A stretch of 34,060 nucleotides of DNA, from positions 139,807 through 173,866 of the forward strand of contig NZ_LYUZ01000114.1 of assembly GCF_001679925.1 (NCBI RefSeq), in the 5' to 3' direction. The notes beneath the pieces were generated by a model, which saw only the letters and a list, made by a program, of their open reading frames with translations, ran no database searches and was not told the DNA's origin. Below are positions 8,896 to 16,690 of this stretch, piece by piece. Both the position numbers and the translations under genes were made by a program. The stretch's first letter is position 1, and each line of letters begins with the position of its first letter. The DNA is from Leisingera sp. JC1. Its GTDB lineage: Bacteria; Pseudomonadota; Alphaproteobacteria; Rhodobacterales; Rhodobacteraceae.

Positions 8896-9809
8896 GCGCG
8901 GGCCTTCCACTTCTTCAGGATGTGGTGGCTGGTCATCAGATCCAGATGGGCGCCGCCGCCGTTCTTGAACAGGGTGATTTGGTCAGGGTCATAGGCGGGA
9001 AACCGGCTGAGGCTGTAGAAATCCGCCAGCACGTCGCTGCGCCGGATGGTGCCTGCGGCCAGCGGTGTTTTGAATTCGCCGATATGGTCCAGCGTGGTGT
9101 CGAAGCTGTCGCAGAAGATCTGCGCGCGCTTCAGGGCTTCGTCATCGGCCTCCCGCATGTCGGGGCGGTAGGCGCCGATCAGGTTGAGGTGCTGGCCGGG
9201 GCGCAGCCATTCGCCCTTGATAACCGGGTCGGAGGACATGGTGCAGGTGACGATGATGTCCGCGGCCCTGACGGCGGGTTCCAGATCAGGCGCGTGAAGG
9301 GTGCCGGGGTATTGGGCACAGAGATCCTGGGCTTTGGACCCGGTGCGGTTCCAGACCCGGATCTGCGCCTGCGGGAAACCGGCCCCGAAGGCCTCGATCA
9401 GGGAGCCGCCGACGGTGCCGGCACCGACAATCAGCACCTCCTGCGCTTGCGGGTTGGCCAGCCGCAGCGCGCCCAGAAGGCTGTCGCCGGCGGTCTTCCA
9501 CTTGGTGACCAGATGGAAGTCCACGAGGGCTTCGAGGGTGCCGTCCGTGTCGGAGTAGAGGCAGACGGAGCCGTTGATCATCGGCTTGCCCGCATCCGGG
9601 TTGCCGGGGAAGACATTGGCGGTCTTCACTGCCAGGCCCATGCCGTCGATCCAGGCGGAGCGGCTCAGCAGCGTGTCGGACCCGCGGTAGAGGAAAGTAT
9701 CGCCGATCTCTGCCTTGGGCAGATTGTGGCTGGCGGCCAGCGCCTCGGCAAAGCTGACCCAATCGAGCAGCGCCTCGCCCTCGTCAAAGCCTATGATCGG
9801 GATGGTCAT
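8892..9809 (-). CDS. ornithine cyclodeaminase / mu-crystallin family protein
   Basis: This is a 305-residue member of the OCD/mu-crystallin family, which includes NAD(P)-dependent ornithine cyclodeaminases, imine (delta-1-pyrroline/piperideine-2-carboxylate) reductases and opine-type dehydrogenases. The N-terminal substrate half contains the family pattern VTKWKTAGDSLLGALRLA. The nucleotide-binding half has the Rossmann motif GAGTVGGS in VLIVGAGTVGG. The region for the phosphate/adenosine ribose reads RVWNRTGSKAQ. The reaction cannot be fixed from sequence. An AGGAGG site lies 11 bases before the start. It sits between a HAD phosphatase gene (30 bases upstream) and an alpha/beta hydrolase gene (4-base overlap), with a DMT exporter at the head of the same operon. 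Confidence 0.9.
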   Translation of the reverse strand: MTIPIIGFDEGEALLDWVSFAEALAASHNLPKAEIGDTFLYRGSDTLLSRSAWIDGMGLAVKTANVFPGNPDAGKPMINGSVCLYSDTDGTLEALVDFHLVTKWKTAGDSLLGALRLANPQAQEVLIVGAGTVGGSLIEAFGAGFPQAQIRVWNRTGSKAQDLCAQYPGTLHAPDLEPAVRAADIIVTCTMSSDPVIKGEWLRPGQHLNLIGAYRPDMREADDEALKRAQIFCDSFDTTLDHIGEFKTPLAAGTIRRSDVLADFYSLSRFPAYDPDQITLFKNGGGAHLDLMTSHHILKKWKARA

Positions 9810-9839
9810 GGGCGGGTTGTCCTCCTGTTGCGGGCCGTC

Positions 9840-10460
9840 TCAGGCGGCGTCTTGTTCTGTCAGCAGGCCCGCCTGCACCAGCCGCGCCGCGAAAGCTGCG
9901 GGGGCGGTGAACAGATGGGTCTGCCAGCCGCGCGCTTCGGCGGCTTCGATATTTTCAGGGCGGTCGTCAGTGAACAGCAGCCGGTCCGGCGCCACCCCGG
10001 TTTCGCGTTCAAGAATGGCATAGATTTCCGGTTCCGGCTTGATGCATTTCAGATGCGCGGAGACAAATGTGCGGTCAAAGCCCTGCAGGAAGGGGTAGGC
10101 GGCGCAGGCGATTTGAAAGGTTTCGGCACCGAAGTTGCTGAGGGCAAAGACCGGCGTGCCCTTGGCCTGCAGGGCTTGCATCAGGCGGACGGTATGGGGG
10201 ATGTCGCGCGGGACCATCTGGAGCCAGCAATTGTGCCACCAGCGGATTTCCTCAGCCCACTCCGGGTGCTGCTCCGCCAGGGCATAGACGCTGCCGCGGA
10301 AGGGGTGGCCGCGGTCGACGTTCAGGTTCATCCCGTGCAGCGGCACCTGTTCAAACAGCTGCTTGCGGCGGGTGGCGCCGATGCGGCTGTCGTAGAAGCG
10401 TTCCGGCTCCCACTCGATCAGCACGCGGCCAATGTCAAAGACGACGGCATCAATGGGCAT
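9840..10460 (-). CDS. HAD-superfamily class IA hydrolase
   Basis: This is a 206-residue haloacid-dehalogenase-superfamily phosphatase. Motif I is FDIGRVL: the nucleophile D9 is present, while the usual +2 aspartate is Gly11, as seen in a recognised group of these proteins (YihX-like). Motif II is Ser108 in FALSNFG, motif III is Lys141 in CIKPEPEIY, and motif IV is the TDD of LFTDDRPENIEAA (D165/D166). A helical cap lies between residues 15 and 85. The substrate is probably a small phosphorylated metabolite, but which one is unknown. Its start lies 6 bases after the DMT transporter stop, so they are co-transcribed. Confidence 0.9.
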   Translation of the reverse strand: MPIDAVVFDIGRVLIEWEPERFYDSRIGATRRKQLFEQVPLHGMNLNVDRGHPFRGSVYALAEQHPEWAEEIRWWHNCWLQMVPRDIPHTVRLMQALQAKGTPVFALSNFGAETFQIACAAYPFLQGFDRTFVSAHLKCIKPEPEIYAILERETGVAPDRLLFTDDRPENIEAAEARGWQTHLFTAPAAFAARLVQAGLLTEQDAA

Positions 10461-10466
10461 GGAGGC

Positions 10467-11429
10467 TTATCCTTCTGCGCGCGGGCGGGGTCGCGGGGCG
10501 GGGCGGTTACGGCGGGTTTCGCGCCAGACAGAGACCAGGCCCGAGGCGATGATCAGGGCGCTGCCGAGCCAGACCTGCAGGTCGGGCCATTCGTTGAAGA
10601 TCAGCACGCCCCAGAGGACCGACATCGGCATGGCGATATATTCGAAAGGGGCTGCCAGCGCGGCCTCGTTCATGCGGTAGGCCTGGCTGACCAGATAGCC
10701 GCCGGCTGAGCCCGCGATGCCGACACCGATCAGATAGGGCCAGTCTTGAGGGTTTGGCCAGATCCAGGCGCGCAGGATGAAGTCGAAGGCCGGGCTGTCG
10801 CCGGTGGCAAAACGGCCGTCGCCAAAGATCAGACCGGCCAACGCGCTGAGCACCAGGAAGCCCAGCATCGGGTAGAAGGCCAGCGTTGCCCCGGCCTCGG
10901 ACCCGCCGGCGCGGCGGGTCAGCACATGCAGGGTGGCATAGCCGCAGGCGCCCAGCAGCGGCAGGATGGCGGCGGGCTGGAAGGTGTCCGCACCGGGGCG
11001 CATGATGATCAGCACGCCGAGAAAACCCGCAAACACCGCGCCCCAGCGCCAGGGGCCGGGGCGTTCACCGAGGAACAGGGCTGATAGGGCGGTGACGATG
11101 AGGGGCGTGGCAAAGGCGATGGCGACGGCTTCGGCCAGCGGCAGCAGGGTGAGGCCGGTGAAGAAGCAGATGTTGGCGAAGAACACCACCAGGCAGCGCA
11201 ACAGGTGCAGCTTGGGCTGATGGGTGCGCAGCAGGTGATAGCCGCCCTCCAGCGGCATGATGAGGGCGAGCATGACGGCCACCGCGATGACGGAGCGGAA
11301 CAGCACCATTTCATAAAGCGGGTAGTCGCCCGACAGGAACTTGAAGATCATGTCGATGACGGAAAAAGCGATGCCCGCCCCGGCGGCGGCAACCAGGCCG
11401 GGGACGCTGACCTTCATCTCTGCGCTCAT
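10467..11429 (-). CDS. DMT superfamily transporter (EamA type)
   Basis: This is a 320-residue protein with about ten hydrophobic segments arranged as two EamA half-repeats, typical of drug/metabolite exporters that move amino acids or related small molecules out of the cytoplasm. Typical family sequences include FRSVIAVAVMLALIMPL in the first half and YIAMPMSVLWGVLIFNEWP in the second. The ATG at 11429 has GGGAGGG about nine bases upstream and begins the first conserved helix. A longer reading to 11510 runs into the palindromic gap and is rejected. It is the first gene of a four-gene minus-strand operon with the HAD, OCD-family and hydrolase genes. Confidence 0.9.
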   Translation of the reverse strand: MSAEMKVSVPGLVAAAGAGIAFSVIDMIFKFLSGDYPLYEMVLFRSVIAVAVMLALIMPLEGGYHLLRTHQPKLHLLRCLVVFFANICFFTGLTLLPLAEAVAIAFATPLIVTALSALFLGERPGPWRWGAVFAGFLGVLIIMRPGADTFQPAAILPLLGACGYATLHVLTRRAGGSEAGATLAFYPMLGFLVLSALAGLIFGDGRFATGDSPAFDFILRAWIWPNPQDWPYLIGVGIAGSAGGYLVSQAYRMNEAALAAPFEYIAMPMSVLWGVLIFNEWPDLQVWLGSALIIASGLVSVWRETRRNRPAPRPRPRAEG

Positions 11430-11498
11430 GCCGTTGCCCTCCCGTCTCCTGCCCTTGATCAGTGGCGGATTTGATCTGACCGGGCAATGGGCCGGGGC

Positions 11499-11542
11499 GG
11501 AAAAATGCAATTTTTCCGGGCAAAATTCCGGGCCGGAATTTT
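11499..11542. repeat. paired A/T-arm palindromes in the 333-base gap upstream of the DMT gene
   Basis: GGAAAAAT and ATTTTTCC pair around a 3-base loop (11499-11517), and AAAATTCC and GGAATTTT pair at 11522-11542. The junction TTTTCCGGGCAAAA recurs with one change at 22024-22037, where a similar pair of hairpins occurs. Confidence 0.6.
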
Positions 11543-11587
11543 AGGCCGCGGAACGCTGGGGTTAGGTGATTGGGGAGGGGGGGGATT

Positions 11588-11662
11588 TCCTGCTGAGAAG
11601 CGGTTCAGGGTCAGGTCTGCCCCTGAACGCGCCTGTTCGAGTGTGGCGCAGCGCCTTGACCC
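11588..11662. repeat. intergenic repeat element, copy 1 (CTGCTGAGA...CAGGTCTGCCC type)
   Basis: This copy shares CTGCTGAGA, CAGGTCTGCCC, GCGCCTG and a later CCTTGACCC block with 16571-16690. Its core is a 12-bp hairpin (11603-11628) with one mismatch and a GT loop. The gap 11430-11762 holds this element, the A/T palindromes before it, and no other recognisable gene. Confidence 0.6.
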
Positions 11663-11762
11663 GGGCGCAGGCCTGTGGGGTAATAAGCAGGCCGGTGCTA
11701 CTGGCTTAACGGCGCCATGCCGCGAAGACTGACAAGCTGGAAATTTTAATCAGAGTATTGAT

Positions 11763-12056
11763 ATGGAAGCAGAAATTACAGCGCACGGCAATGGTGCTGC
11801 CTGGCAATTGCTGCCGCAAAGCGGGGTGGCCGGAATAGCGCTAGCTGTCTTGTTCCTCTACCTGTTTTTCAGGCACCTGATGTTTGTTCTTATGGTTATG
11901 GATATCTTGCTGGGGTTTCTACGGCGGTTCAGCTGGTTTCCCAAAGAAGGCAGCCGACTGAAGGCGTTTGGGCATTGGGTGACTGCTGTGGTCTTGTTTG
12001 CCGGCTACCTGGTTGCCGCCATGCAATTTGGCTGGATCGAATTTGTGCCCGTTTAG
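11763..12056 (+). CDS. small two-segment membrane protein, unknown
   Basis: This is a 97-residue open frame with two long hydrophobic segments (about residues 22-54 and 70-90) joined by a basic loop RRFSWFPKEGSRLKAFGHW. The arrangement resembles a small inner-membrane protein with a cytoplasmic loop. I recognise no family. The base composition is visibly less GC-rich than its neighbours, and there is no good ribosome site before the ATG (CAGAGTATTGAT). It stands alone between a palindrome-rich gap and a convergent operon, and could be lineage-specific or recently acquired. The absence of stop codons and the clean membrane pattern argue that it is real, but expression is unproven. Confidence 0.55.
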   Translation: MEAEITAHGNGAAWQLLPQSGVAGIALAVLFLYLFFRHLMFVLMVMDILLGFLRRFSWFPKEGSRLKAFGHWVTAVVLFAGYLVAAMQFGWIEFVPV

Positions 12057-12069
12057 AAGCGGAGCTGTG

Positions 12070-12090
12070 AGCCTGCAAAATGGGCAGGCT
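12070..12090. terminator. hairpin between convergent genes
   Basis: AGCCTGC and GCAGGCT pair perfectly around AAAATGG and end at the stop codon of the UPF0178 gene. It could end transcription of the small membrane-protein gene. There is no long U-run. Confidence 0.45.
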
Positions 12091-12548
12091 TAGCGGCCTG
12101 CCTTGGCAGCGCGCAGTTCGCGCTCCAGCGCATCCAGGAAGCGGGAGCGGTCGGCCTTGGTGAAGCCCTTGCCGCCGCCCTGCATGCCAAGCGGGTTGGC
12201 GGCGCGCAGGTCGGCCATCAGGTCGCGCATCGCCAGCTGCTGGCCGATGTTTCCTTCCGTAAACCGCTCGCCGTTGTGGCGCAGGACGCGGGCGCCGGCT
12301 TCGATGCATTTGGCGGCGAGCGGGATGTCGCCCGTCACCACCACGTCGCCCGGCCCGCAGCGTTCCGCGATCCACATGTCGGCCACATCGGCGCCCTCGG
12401 CCACGATCACGGTTTCCACCAGCTGGTTCTGCGAGGGCCGCAGCCCGCCGTTGGAGACCACGAACATGCGCAGGCCATGGCGGGTGGCGACCCGCTCGGC
12501 CTCCTGCTTCACAGGGCAGGCGTCGGCGTCGATGTAGAGGGCGGTCAC
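12090..12548 (-). CDS. YaiI/YqxD family protein (UPF0178, DUF188)
   Basis: This is a 152-residue member of UPF0178, a conserved family related to PIN-like nuclease folds whose function is unproven. The hallmark [10 protein letters not shown] is at residues 5-14, with further conserved blocks [17 protein letters not shown], and [21 protein letters not shown] split over residues 35-115. The start is a GTG that overlaps the sthA stop by four bases (GTGA), so it is translationally coupled to sthA as the last gene of the fghA-sthA unit. The acidic residues in the first motif fit a metal-binding site, which is an inference. Confidence 0.9.
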   Translation of the reverse strand: MTALYIDADACPVKQEAERVATRHGLRMFVVSNGGLRPSQNQLVETVIVAEGADVADMWIAERCGPGDVVVTGDIPLAAKCIEAGARVLRHNGERFTEGNIGQQLAMRDLMADLRAANPLGMQGGGKGFTKADRSRFLDALERELRAAKAGR

Positions 12549-14041
12549 TCTGCCGCCTTCTTCTCTGCCGCGGGGGCTTTCTCCGCCTTGGGCTCAGGCT
12601 TGGCCTTGGCCTTGCGGGCGGGTTTCCTGACCTTGAACTCTTCCGGGATCGGCATCCGGTTGAAGGCGTCGAGACCCGCGATCTTGTAGGCCTCAGCCAG
12701 GGTCGGGTAGTTGAAGGTGTTCTGCACGAAGTAGTCCACCGTGCCCTTGAGGTTCAGCACCGCCTGGGCAATGTGGATCAGCTCGGTCGCGCCTTCGCCG
12801 ACGATCTGCACGCCCAGAACCCGGCGGGTTTTCAGCGAGAACAGCATCTTCAGCATGCCGTGCTCCAGCCCCATGATGTGGCCGCGCGAGGTTTCGCGGA
12901 AGCGGGCGACGCCGACCTCGTAAGGGATGCCGCGCTCTTTCAGCTCTTCCTCGGACATGCCGCAGGTGGACATTTCCGGCACCGAGTAGATGCCGTAGGG
13001 GTACCAGGGGCTTTCCGGCAGGGTCGGGGTTTCCAGCGCGTGGCAGGCGGCGACGCGGCCCTGCTGCAGCGAGGTCGAGGCCAGCGACGGGTGGCCGATC
13101 ACGTCACCCGCGGCGTAGATATGAGGCACCTCGGTCTGGTAGGTCTTGCGGTCGACGCTGAGGCGGCCGCGGTGGTCGGTCTTGAGGCCGACGGCATCGA
13201 GGTTCAGCGAGGCGGTGGCGCCCATGCGGCCGGCCGCAAACAGCAGCATTTCAGAGCGCACATGGCGGCCGTTTTCGAGGATCACCTCGACATGCTCGCC
13301 GCGGTCCTCGATGCTTTCGACGGCGGAGCCGAGCCGCAGGTCGACGCCGTTTTCGCGGATCTGATGGGTGAAGTCCTGGATCAGGGTCTTGTCGATGAAA
13401 TCAAGGAAGGTCTCACGCGGCTCGATCAGGGTGACGCGCACGTCCAGCGCCGAGAACATGGTGGCATATTCCACACCGATCACGCCGGCGCCGATCACGG
13501 TGAGGGAGCGCGGGATCTCGGCCATCTCCAGGAACTCGTCGCCGTCCACAACGGTCCTGCCGTTGAAGGGCACATATTCCGGGCGGTAGGTCTTGGTGCC
13601 GGTGGAGATCAGGAATTTCTCTGCCGTCAGCCGGGTGGTCTCGCCTGCTTCGGTGGCGACCTCGACCTCATTCGGGCCGATGAATTTCGCCAGTCCCAGC
13701 AGGGTGTCCACGTGGTTGCGGTTGAACTGGTGCTCCAGCACGTCGACCTCGTAGTCGAGGGTCATGTGCAGGCGCGCCTTCAGGTCGTTGGCCTCGATCT
13801 GGTCCTTCACCCGGTAGGAGCGGCCGTAGAACGAGCGCTCGCGCCAGCCGGAAAGGTTCAGCACGGTTTCGCGCAGGGTCTTTGACGGGATGGTGCCGGT
13901 GTGCACCGACACGCCCCCCAGCCGGTCCTTGCGGTCGATCACCAGCACCCGGCGGTGCAGCTTGCCTGCCTGGATGGCGGCGGCGCGGCCCGAGGGGCCG
14001 GAACCGATGATGATCAGGTCATAATCAAATTCGTCACTCAT
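12545..14041 (-). CDS. sthA: soluble pyridine nucleotide transhydrogenase (Si-specific)
   Basis: This 498-residue flavoprotein of the pyridine nucleotide-disulfide reductase family interconverts NADPH + NAD+ and NADP+ + NADH in the cytoplasm. The FAD Rossmann motif GSGPSG is at 13-18 and a second nucleotide motif is in [12 protein letters not shown]. The usual redox disulfide CxxxxC is absent: positions 45 and 50 are Ser and Thr in [14 protein letters not shown], which separates SthA from disulfide reductases such as lipoamide dehydrogenase. E. coli SthA keeps one of these cysteines. The last ~30 residues are a lysine/alanine/proline-rich tail beyond the normal domain, probably disordered. 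It follows fghA by 18 bases. Confidence 0.93.
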   Translation of the reverse strand: MSDEFDYDLIIIGSGPSGRAAAIQAGKLHRRVLVIDRKDRLGGVSVHTGTIPSKTLRETVLNLSGWRERSFYGRSYRVKDQIEANDLKARLHMTLDYEVDVLEHQFNRNHVDTLLGLAKFIGPNEVEVATEAGETTRLTAEKFLISTGTKTYRPEYVPFNGRTVVDGDEFLEMAEIPRSLTVIGAGVIGVEYATMFSALDVRVTLIEPRETFLDFIDKTLIQDFTHQIRENGVDLRLGSAVESIEDRGEHVEVILENGRHVRSEMLLFAAGRMGATASLNLDAVGLKTDHRGRLSVDRKTYQTEVPHIYAAGDVIGHPSLASTSLQQGRVAACHALETPTLPESPWYPYGIYSVPEMSTCGMSEEELKERGIPYEVGVARFRETSRGHIMGLEHGMLKMLFSLKTRRVLGVQIVGEGATELIHIAQAVLNLKGTVDYFVQNTFNYPTLAEAYKIAGLDAFNRMPIPEEFKVRKPARKAKAKPEPKAEKAPAAEKKAAE

Positions 14042-14059
14042 GGCCGCGTCCTTTTCGAT

Positions 14060-14893
14060 TTAGTTCTGGTACAGCGCGTCGGCGTGGAAGGAGACGTGCT
14101 CCTCCATGAAGGTCGACACGAAGAAATAGCTATGGTCATAGCCCGGCTGCATCCGCAGGGTGGCCTGCTGGCGGTGTTCGGCGACCGCGTGGGCCAGCGC
14201 CTCGGGTTTCAGCAGGTCGATGAACTGGTCGGAAGTGCCGGTGTCGATCAGAACCGGGCCGTCGAAGCCTTTCTCGCGCATCAGAAGGGTGGCGTCATGC
14301 TTGGCCCAGGTTGACTCGTCGTCGCCCAGGTAGGCGCTCAGCTGCTTGCGGCCCCAGTCCGATGCAGTCGGGTTGGAGATCGGTGCAAAGGCGGAGACGG
14401 ACTTGTAGCGGCCCGGCAGGTTCATCGCCAGCGTCAGCGCGCCGTGGCCGCCCATGGAATGGCCGGTGATCGCCTGGCGGTCCAGGTCGATGGCGAAGTT
14501 CTCGCCCAAGAGCGCGGGCAGTTCCTCGGCCACATAATCCCACATGCGGAAATGCGGTGCCCAGGGCTGTTGCGTGGCGTTCACGTAGAAGCCCGCGCCC
14601 TGGCCCAGGTCATAGGCGTCATCATCGGCCACGCCTTCGCCGCGGGGGGAGGTGTCGGGGAAGACGATGGCGATGCCCTGCTCGGCGCACCAGGCCTGGG
14701 CACCCGCCTTGGTCATGGCGTTTTCATGGGTGCAGGTGAGGCCCGACAGATACCACAGCACCGGCACCGGGCCGTCCTTGGCTTCCTCGGGCAGGAACAG
14801 GCCAAAGGTCATGTCGCCGCCGGTGGCGGTGCTGGCGTGCTTGTAGACGCCCTGGGTGCCGCCAAAGGCGCGGTTCTCGGAAACGGTTTCCAT
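14060..14893 (-). CDS. fghA: S-formylglutathione hydrolase
   Basis: This enzyme hydrolyses S-formylglutathione to formate and glutathione, the second step of glutathione-dependent formaldehyde oxidation, in the cytoplasm. It is a 277-residue esterase-D-type alpha/beta hydrolase. Ser146 lies in GHSMGGHG, the aspartate is D222 in DTGTSDQFI and the histidine H254 in GYDHSYFF. The family sequence WYLSGLTCTHEN (oxyanion region) is also present. GAGGAG precedes the ATG at 14893. The usual partner, glutathione-dependent formaldehyde dehydrogenase, is not in this window. It heads the operon with sthA, which may link formaldehyde oxidation to reducing-equivalent balance. That link is an inference from order. 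Confidence 0.95.
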   Translation of the reverse strand: METVSENRAFGGTQGVYKHASTATGGDMTFGLFLPEEAKDGPVPVLWYLSGLTCTHENAMTKAGAQAWCAEQGIAIVFPDTSPRGEGVADDDAYDLGQGAGFYVNATQQPWAPHFRMWDYVAEELPALLGENFAIDLDRQAITGHSMGGHGALTLAMNLPGRYKSVSAFAPISNPTASDWGRKQLSAYLGDDESTWAKHDATLLMREKGFDGPVLIDTGTSDQFIDLLKPEALAHAVAEHRQQATLRMQPGYDHSYFFVSTFMEEHVSFHADALYQN

Positions 14894-15121
14894 GGGTGAG
14901 GCTCCTCAAAATCTGTTAGCCCTATCGCTATCCGCAGTTGGCCTCAGGGTCCAGCGGATGGGCGGCAGCAATGCCGGTTTTTGCGGCACAAGGATTGCGA
15001 ATCCGCAAACAATCGGGGCTTTGGCCGCCGGGAGGGTGCCGCATTTGCGCAAGGGGGTGCTGGACAGCCGGCGCGAAAACCGGGACAGTCCGCGGCCAAG
15101 GCAAGAGGGAGGCACAGGGCC

Positions 15122-15463
15122 ATGAACGATTTTCTGAGACTGACACCGGAGGCCGCGGAGGCGGAGGTGGAGCGCCCGGCAGCAGAGAAGGTGCTGGCAG
15201 GCGATCCGGTCTTTACTACTTGGAACGCCGAAGAGCGGGACGGGCTGTATTGCGGCATCTGGCAGTCGACACCGGGCAAGTGGCGGATTTCCTATGACGA
15301 GTGGGAATACTGCCGGATCCTGGAGGGGCGGTCGGTGATCACCAGCGATGACGGCACCGCGTACCCGCTGGCGGCGGGCGACAGCTTCATCCTGCGCCCG
15401 GGCTTCAGCGGCACCTGGGAGGTGATCGAGACCACCCGCAAGGATTACGTGATCCGGCTGTAG
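15122..15463 (+). CDS. cupin domain-containing protein (DUF861 type)
   Basis: This is a 113-residue single-domain cupin of the Cupin_3/DUF861 type. The beta-barrel strands can be followed from GLYCGIWQSTPGKWRISYDEWEY through the turn LEGRSVITSDDGTAYPLAAGDSFILRPGFSGTWEV. Classical metal-binding histidines are not obvious, as is common in this subgroup, so it may bind a small molecule or metal only weakly. I chose the ATG at 15122, with GAGGGAGG upstream, over a longer reading from 14981. Only ten bases separate its stop from the convergent AEC transporter. The 228-base gap before it, shared with fghA, shows no clear operator. Confidence 0.85.
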   Translation: MNDFLRLTPEAAEAEVERPAAEKVLAGDPVFTTWNAEERDGLYCGIWQSTPGKWRISYDEWEYCRILEGRSVITSDDGTAYPLAAGDSFILRPGFSGTWEVIETTRKDYVIRL

Positions 15464-15473
15464 GGGCTGCGGG

Positions 15474-16397
15474 TCAGGAGACCCAGGCGATCACCGCCGG
15501 CACGGTGACAATCGACACCACTGTGGAGATGAAAATGGCGGCGGAGGCCCGGTGCGGGGCCACGCCGTAGTGCTGCGCCAGCATGTAGACATTGCCGGCC
15601 ACCGGCAGCGAGGCGGCGGCGATGGCAACGGCGGCGGAGAACGGTGCCGCCGGAATCAGCCACAGCACAGATAGGGCGACGCAGGCCGGGTGCAGCACCA
15701 GCTTGGCAAAGCTGAGCCAGCCGGAGATATGCACCCGTTCTGCGGATTTAGAGGCGAGCGAGGCACCGATGGCAAAGAGGGCGCCGGGGGTGGCAGCACC
15801 GCCGAGGATGGTGAGGAAATTGTTGGCAGGCTCCGGGATCGGCAGGGCGGAAGCCGACCAGGCAAGGCCCGCGACAATGGACAGGATCATCGGGTTTTTC
15901 AGCAGGCCCAGGCCCACCAGCCGGAGCGTGGCAAGACCAAGCCCCTGGCCGCGGCCTGCGTTGATCAGAATTACGATCAGCGAGGAAAACACCACTAGAT
16001 CGACGCTGAGCACCACCATCATCGGCGCCACCGAGGCCGGGCCGAACAGGATCGCCATCATCGGAAGGCCAAGGAAGCCCACATTGCCGATCGCCGCGCA
16101 CTGCGCCTCCACCGCGGCGGTGGGCACGTCCAGGCCGCGGATCATGGCGACAACTGTTACCAGCAGGTAGACCGCCAGGGTTCCTGCCAGATAGCCAAGG
16201 ATCAGGGTGGGGTCGAAGACCTCGGCAAAAGAGAGGTTGGCCGCAAAGCCGAAGATCATCGCCGACAGCGGGAAGTAGAACACGAAGCGAGTGAGATAGG
16301 CGGTGGCTTCCTCGGTGAAGAACCGGCTGCGCCCGGCCCAGTAGCCAAGGCCGATGATTGCAAAGAAGGGCAGGGTGCGGAAAAAGATCTCGGCCAT
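15474..16397 (-). CDS. AEC family transporter
   Basis: This is a 307-residue permease of the auxin-efflux-carrier family, which in bacteria contains exporters of malonate/malate-like acids and other small molecules. About ten hydrophobic segments are visible, with the family sequences YLTRFVFYFPLSAMIF near the N-terminus, IGNVGFLGLPMM in the centre and LKNPMILSIVAGL in the second half. The start at 16397 puts the first membrane segment at the N-terminus, as in the family. A longer reading to 16508 would add a basic, repeat-encoded leader, and neither start has a strong ribosome site. The substrate is unknown. Confidence 0.88.
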   Translation of the reverse strand: MAEIFFRTLPFFAIIGLGYWAGRSRFFTEEATAYLTRFVFYFPLSAMIFGFAANLSFAEVFDPTLILGYLAGTLAVYLLVTVVAMIRGLDVPTAAVEAQCAAIGNVGFLGLPMMAILFGPASVAPMMVVLSVDLVVFSSLIVILINAGRGQGLGLATLRLVGLGLLKNPMILSIVAGLAWSASALPIPEPANNFLTILGGAATPGALFAIGASLASKSAERVHISGWLSFAKLVLHPACVALSVLWLIPAAPFSAAVAIAAASLPVAGNVYMLAQHYGVAPHRASAAIFISTVVSIVTVPAVIAWVS

Positions 16398-16444
16398 GGT
16401 TGGATTGGTAACAAGAGCTGACCAATTGGCAAAGGCTGTTTTTT

Positions 16445-16489
16445 GGGCAGGTGTTGAACGGGCAGGTTTTGCACGGGCAGGGGCGTGCT
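16445..16489. repeat. three tandem 15-base repeats upstream of the AEC gene
   Basis: GGGCAGG recurs at 16445, 16460 and 16475, starting imperfect 15-base units such as GGGCAGGTGTTGAAC and GGGCAGGTTTTGCAC. If the AEC protein started at 16508 these would encode an alanine/proline/basic leader. Otherwise they lie in its 5' untranslated region. Confidence 0.55.
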
Positions 16490-16527
16490 CCTGCCTGTTC
16501 ATGGTCATTCGAAGAATGCCCTTCACA

Positions 16528-16557
16528 GTTGGGCGTGGCCCTGTGCTGCGCACAGGG
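16528..16557. repeat. GTTGGGCGTGGC block with perfect hairpin
   Basis: GTTGGGCGTGGC is followed by CCCTGTGC-TGC-GCACAGGG, an 8-bp perfect stem (16539-16557). The opening block is shared with 31396-31407 and, with changes, 4372-4383. It runs directly into the next repeat element. Confidence 0.5.
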
Positions 16558-16569
16558 CGGGGAGGGAAT

Positions 16570-16690
16570 TCTGCTGAGACGCGCTCTAAGGGCAGGTCTG
16601 CCCTGAGAGCGCCTGGTCCATTGTGATATCGTCCAAGACAGCCTCAAGGGTAAACCGCGCTGGCGCGCGGCGGCTGTGCCGCCCTTGACC
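16570..16690. repeat. intergenic repeat element, copy 2 (CTGCTGAGA...CAGGTCTGCCC type)
   Basis: This is the second copy of the element at 11588-11662. Its core hairpin has 15-bp arms GCGCTCTAAGGGCAG and CTGCCCTGAGAGCGC (16581-16612) with one mismatch and the same GT loop. The 327-base gap 16398-16724 contains this and the flanking palindromes, and no gene. Confidence 0.6.

Noticed and set aside
8850-10709. 619-codon plus-strand open frame
   Set aside because: It runs antisense across the OCD-family and HAD genes and parts of their neighbours, all of which have clear family motifs on the minus strand.
11430-11762. An insertion sequence or degraded transposase in the repeat-rich gap
   Set aside because: No transposase reading frame or remnant, and no clear terminal inverted repeats with target duplication could be seen; only hairpin elements.
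14985-15010. GGATT-GCG-AATCC inverted repeat upstream of the cupin gene
   Set aside because: A 5-base arm is too short to stand out in a gap of this size, and it does not sit at a recognisable promoter.
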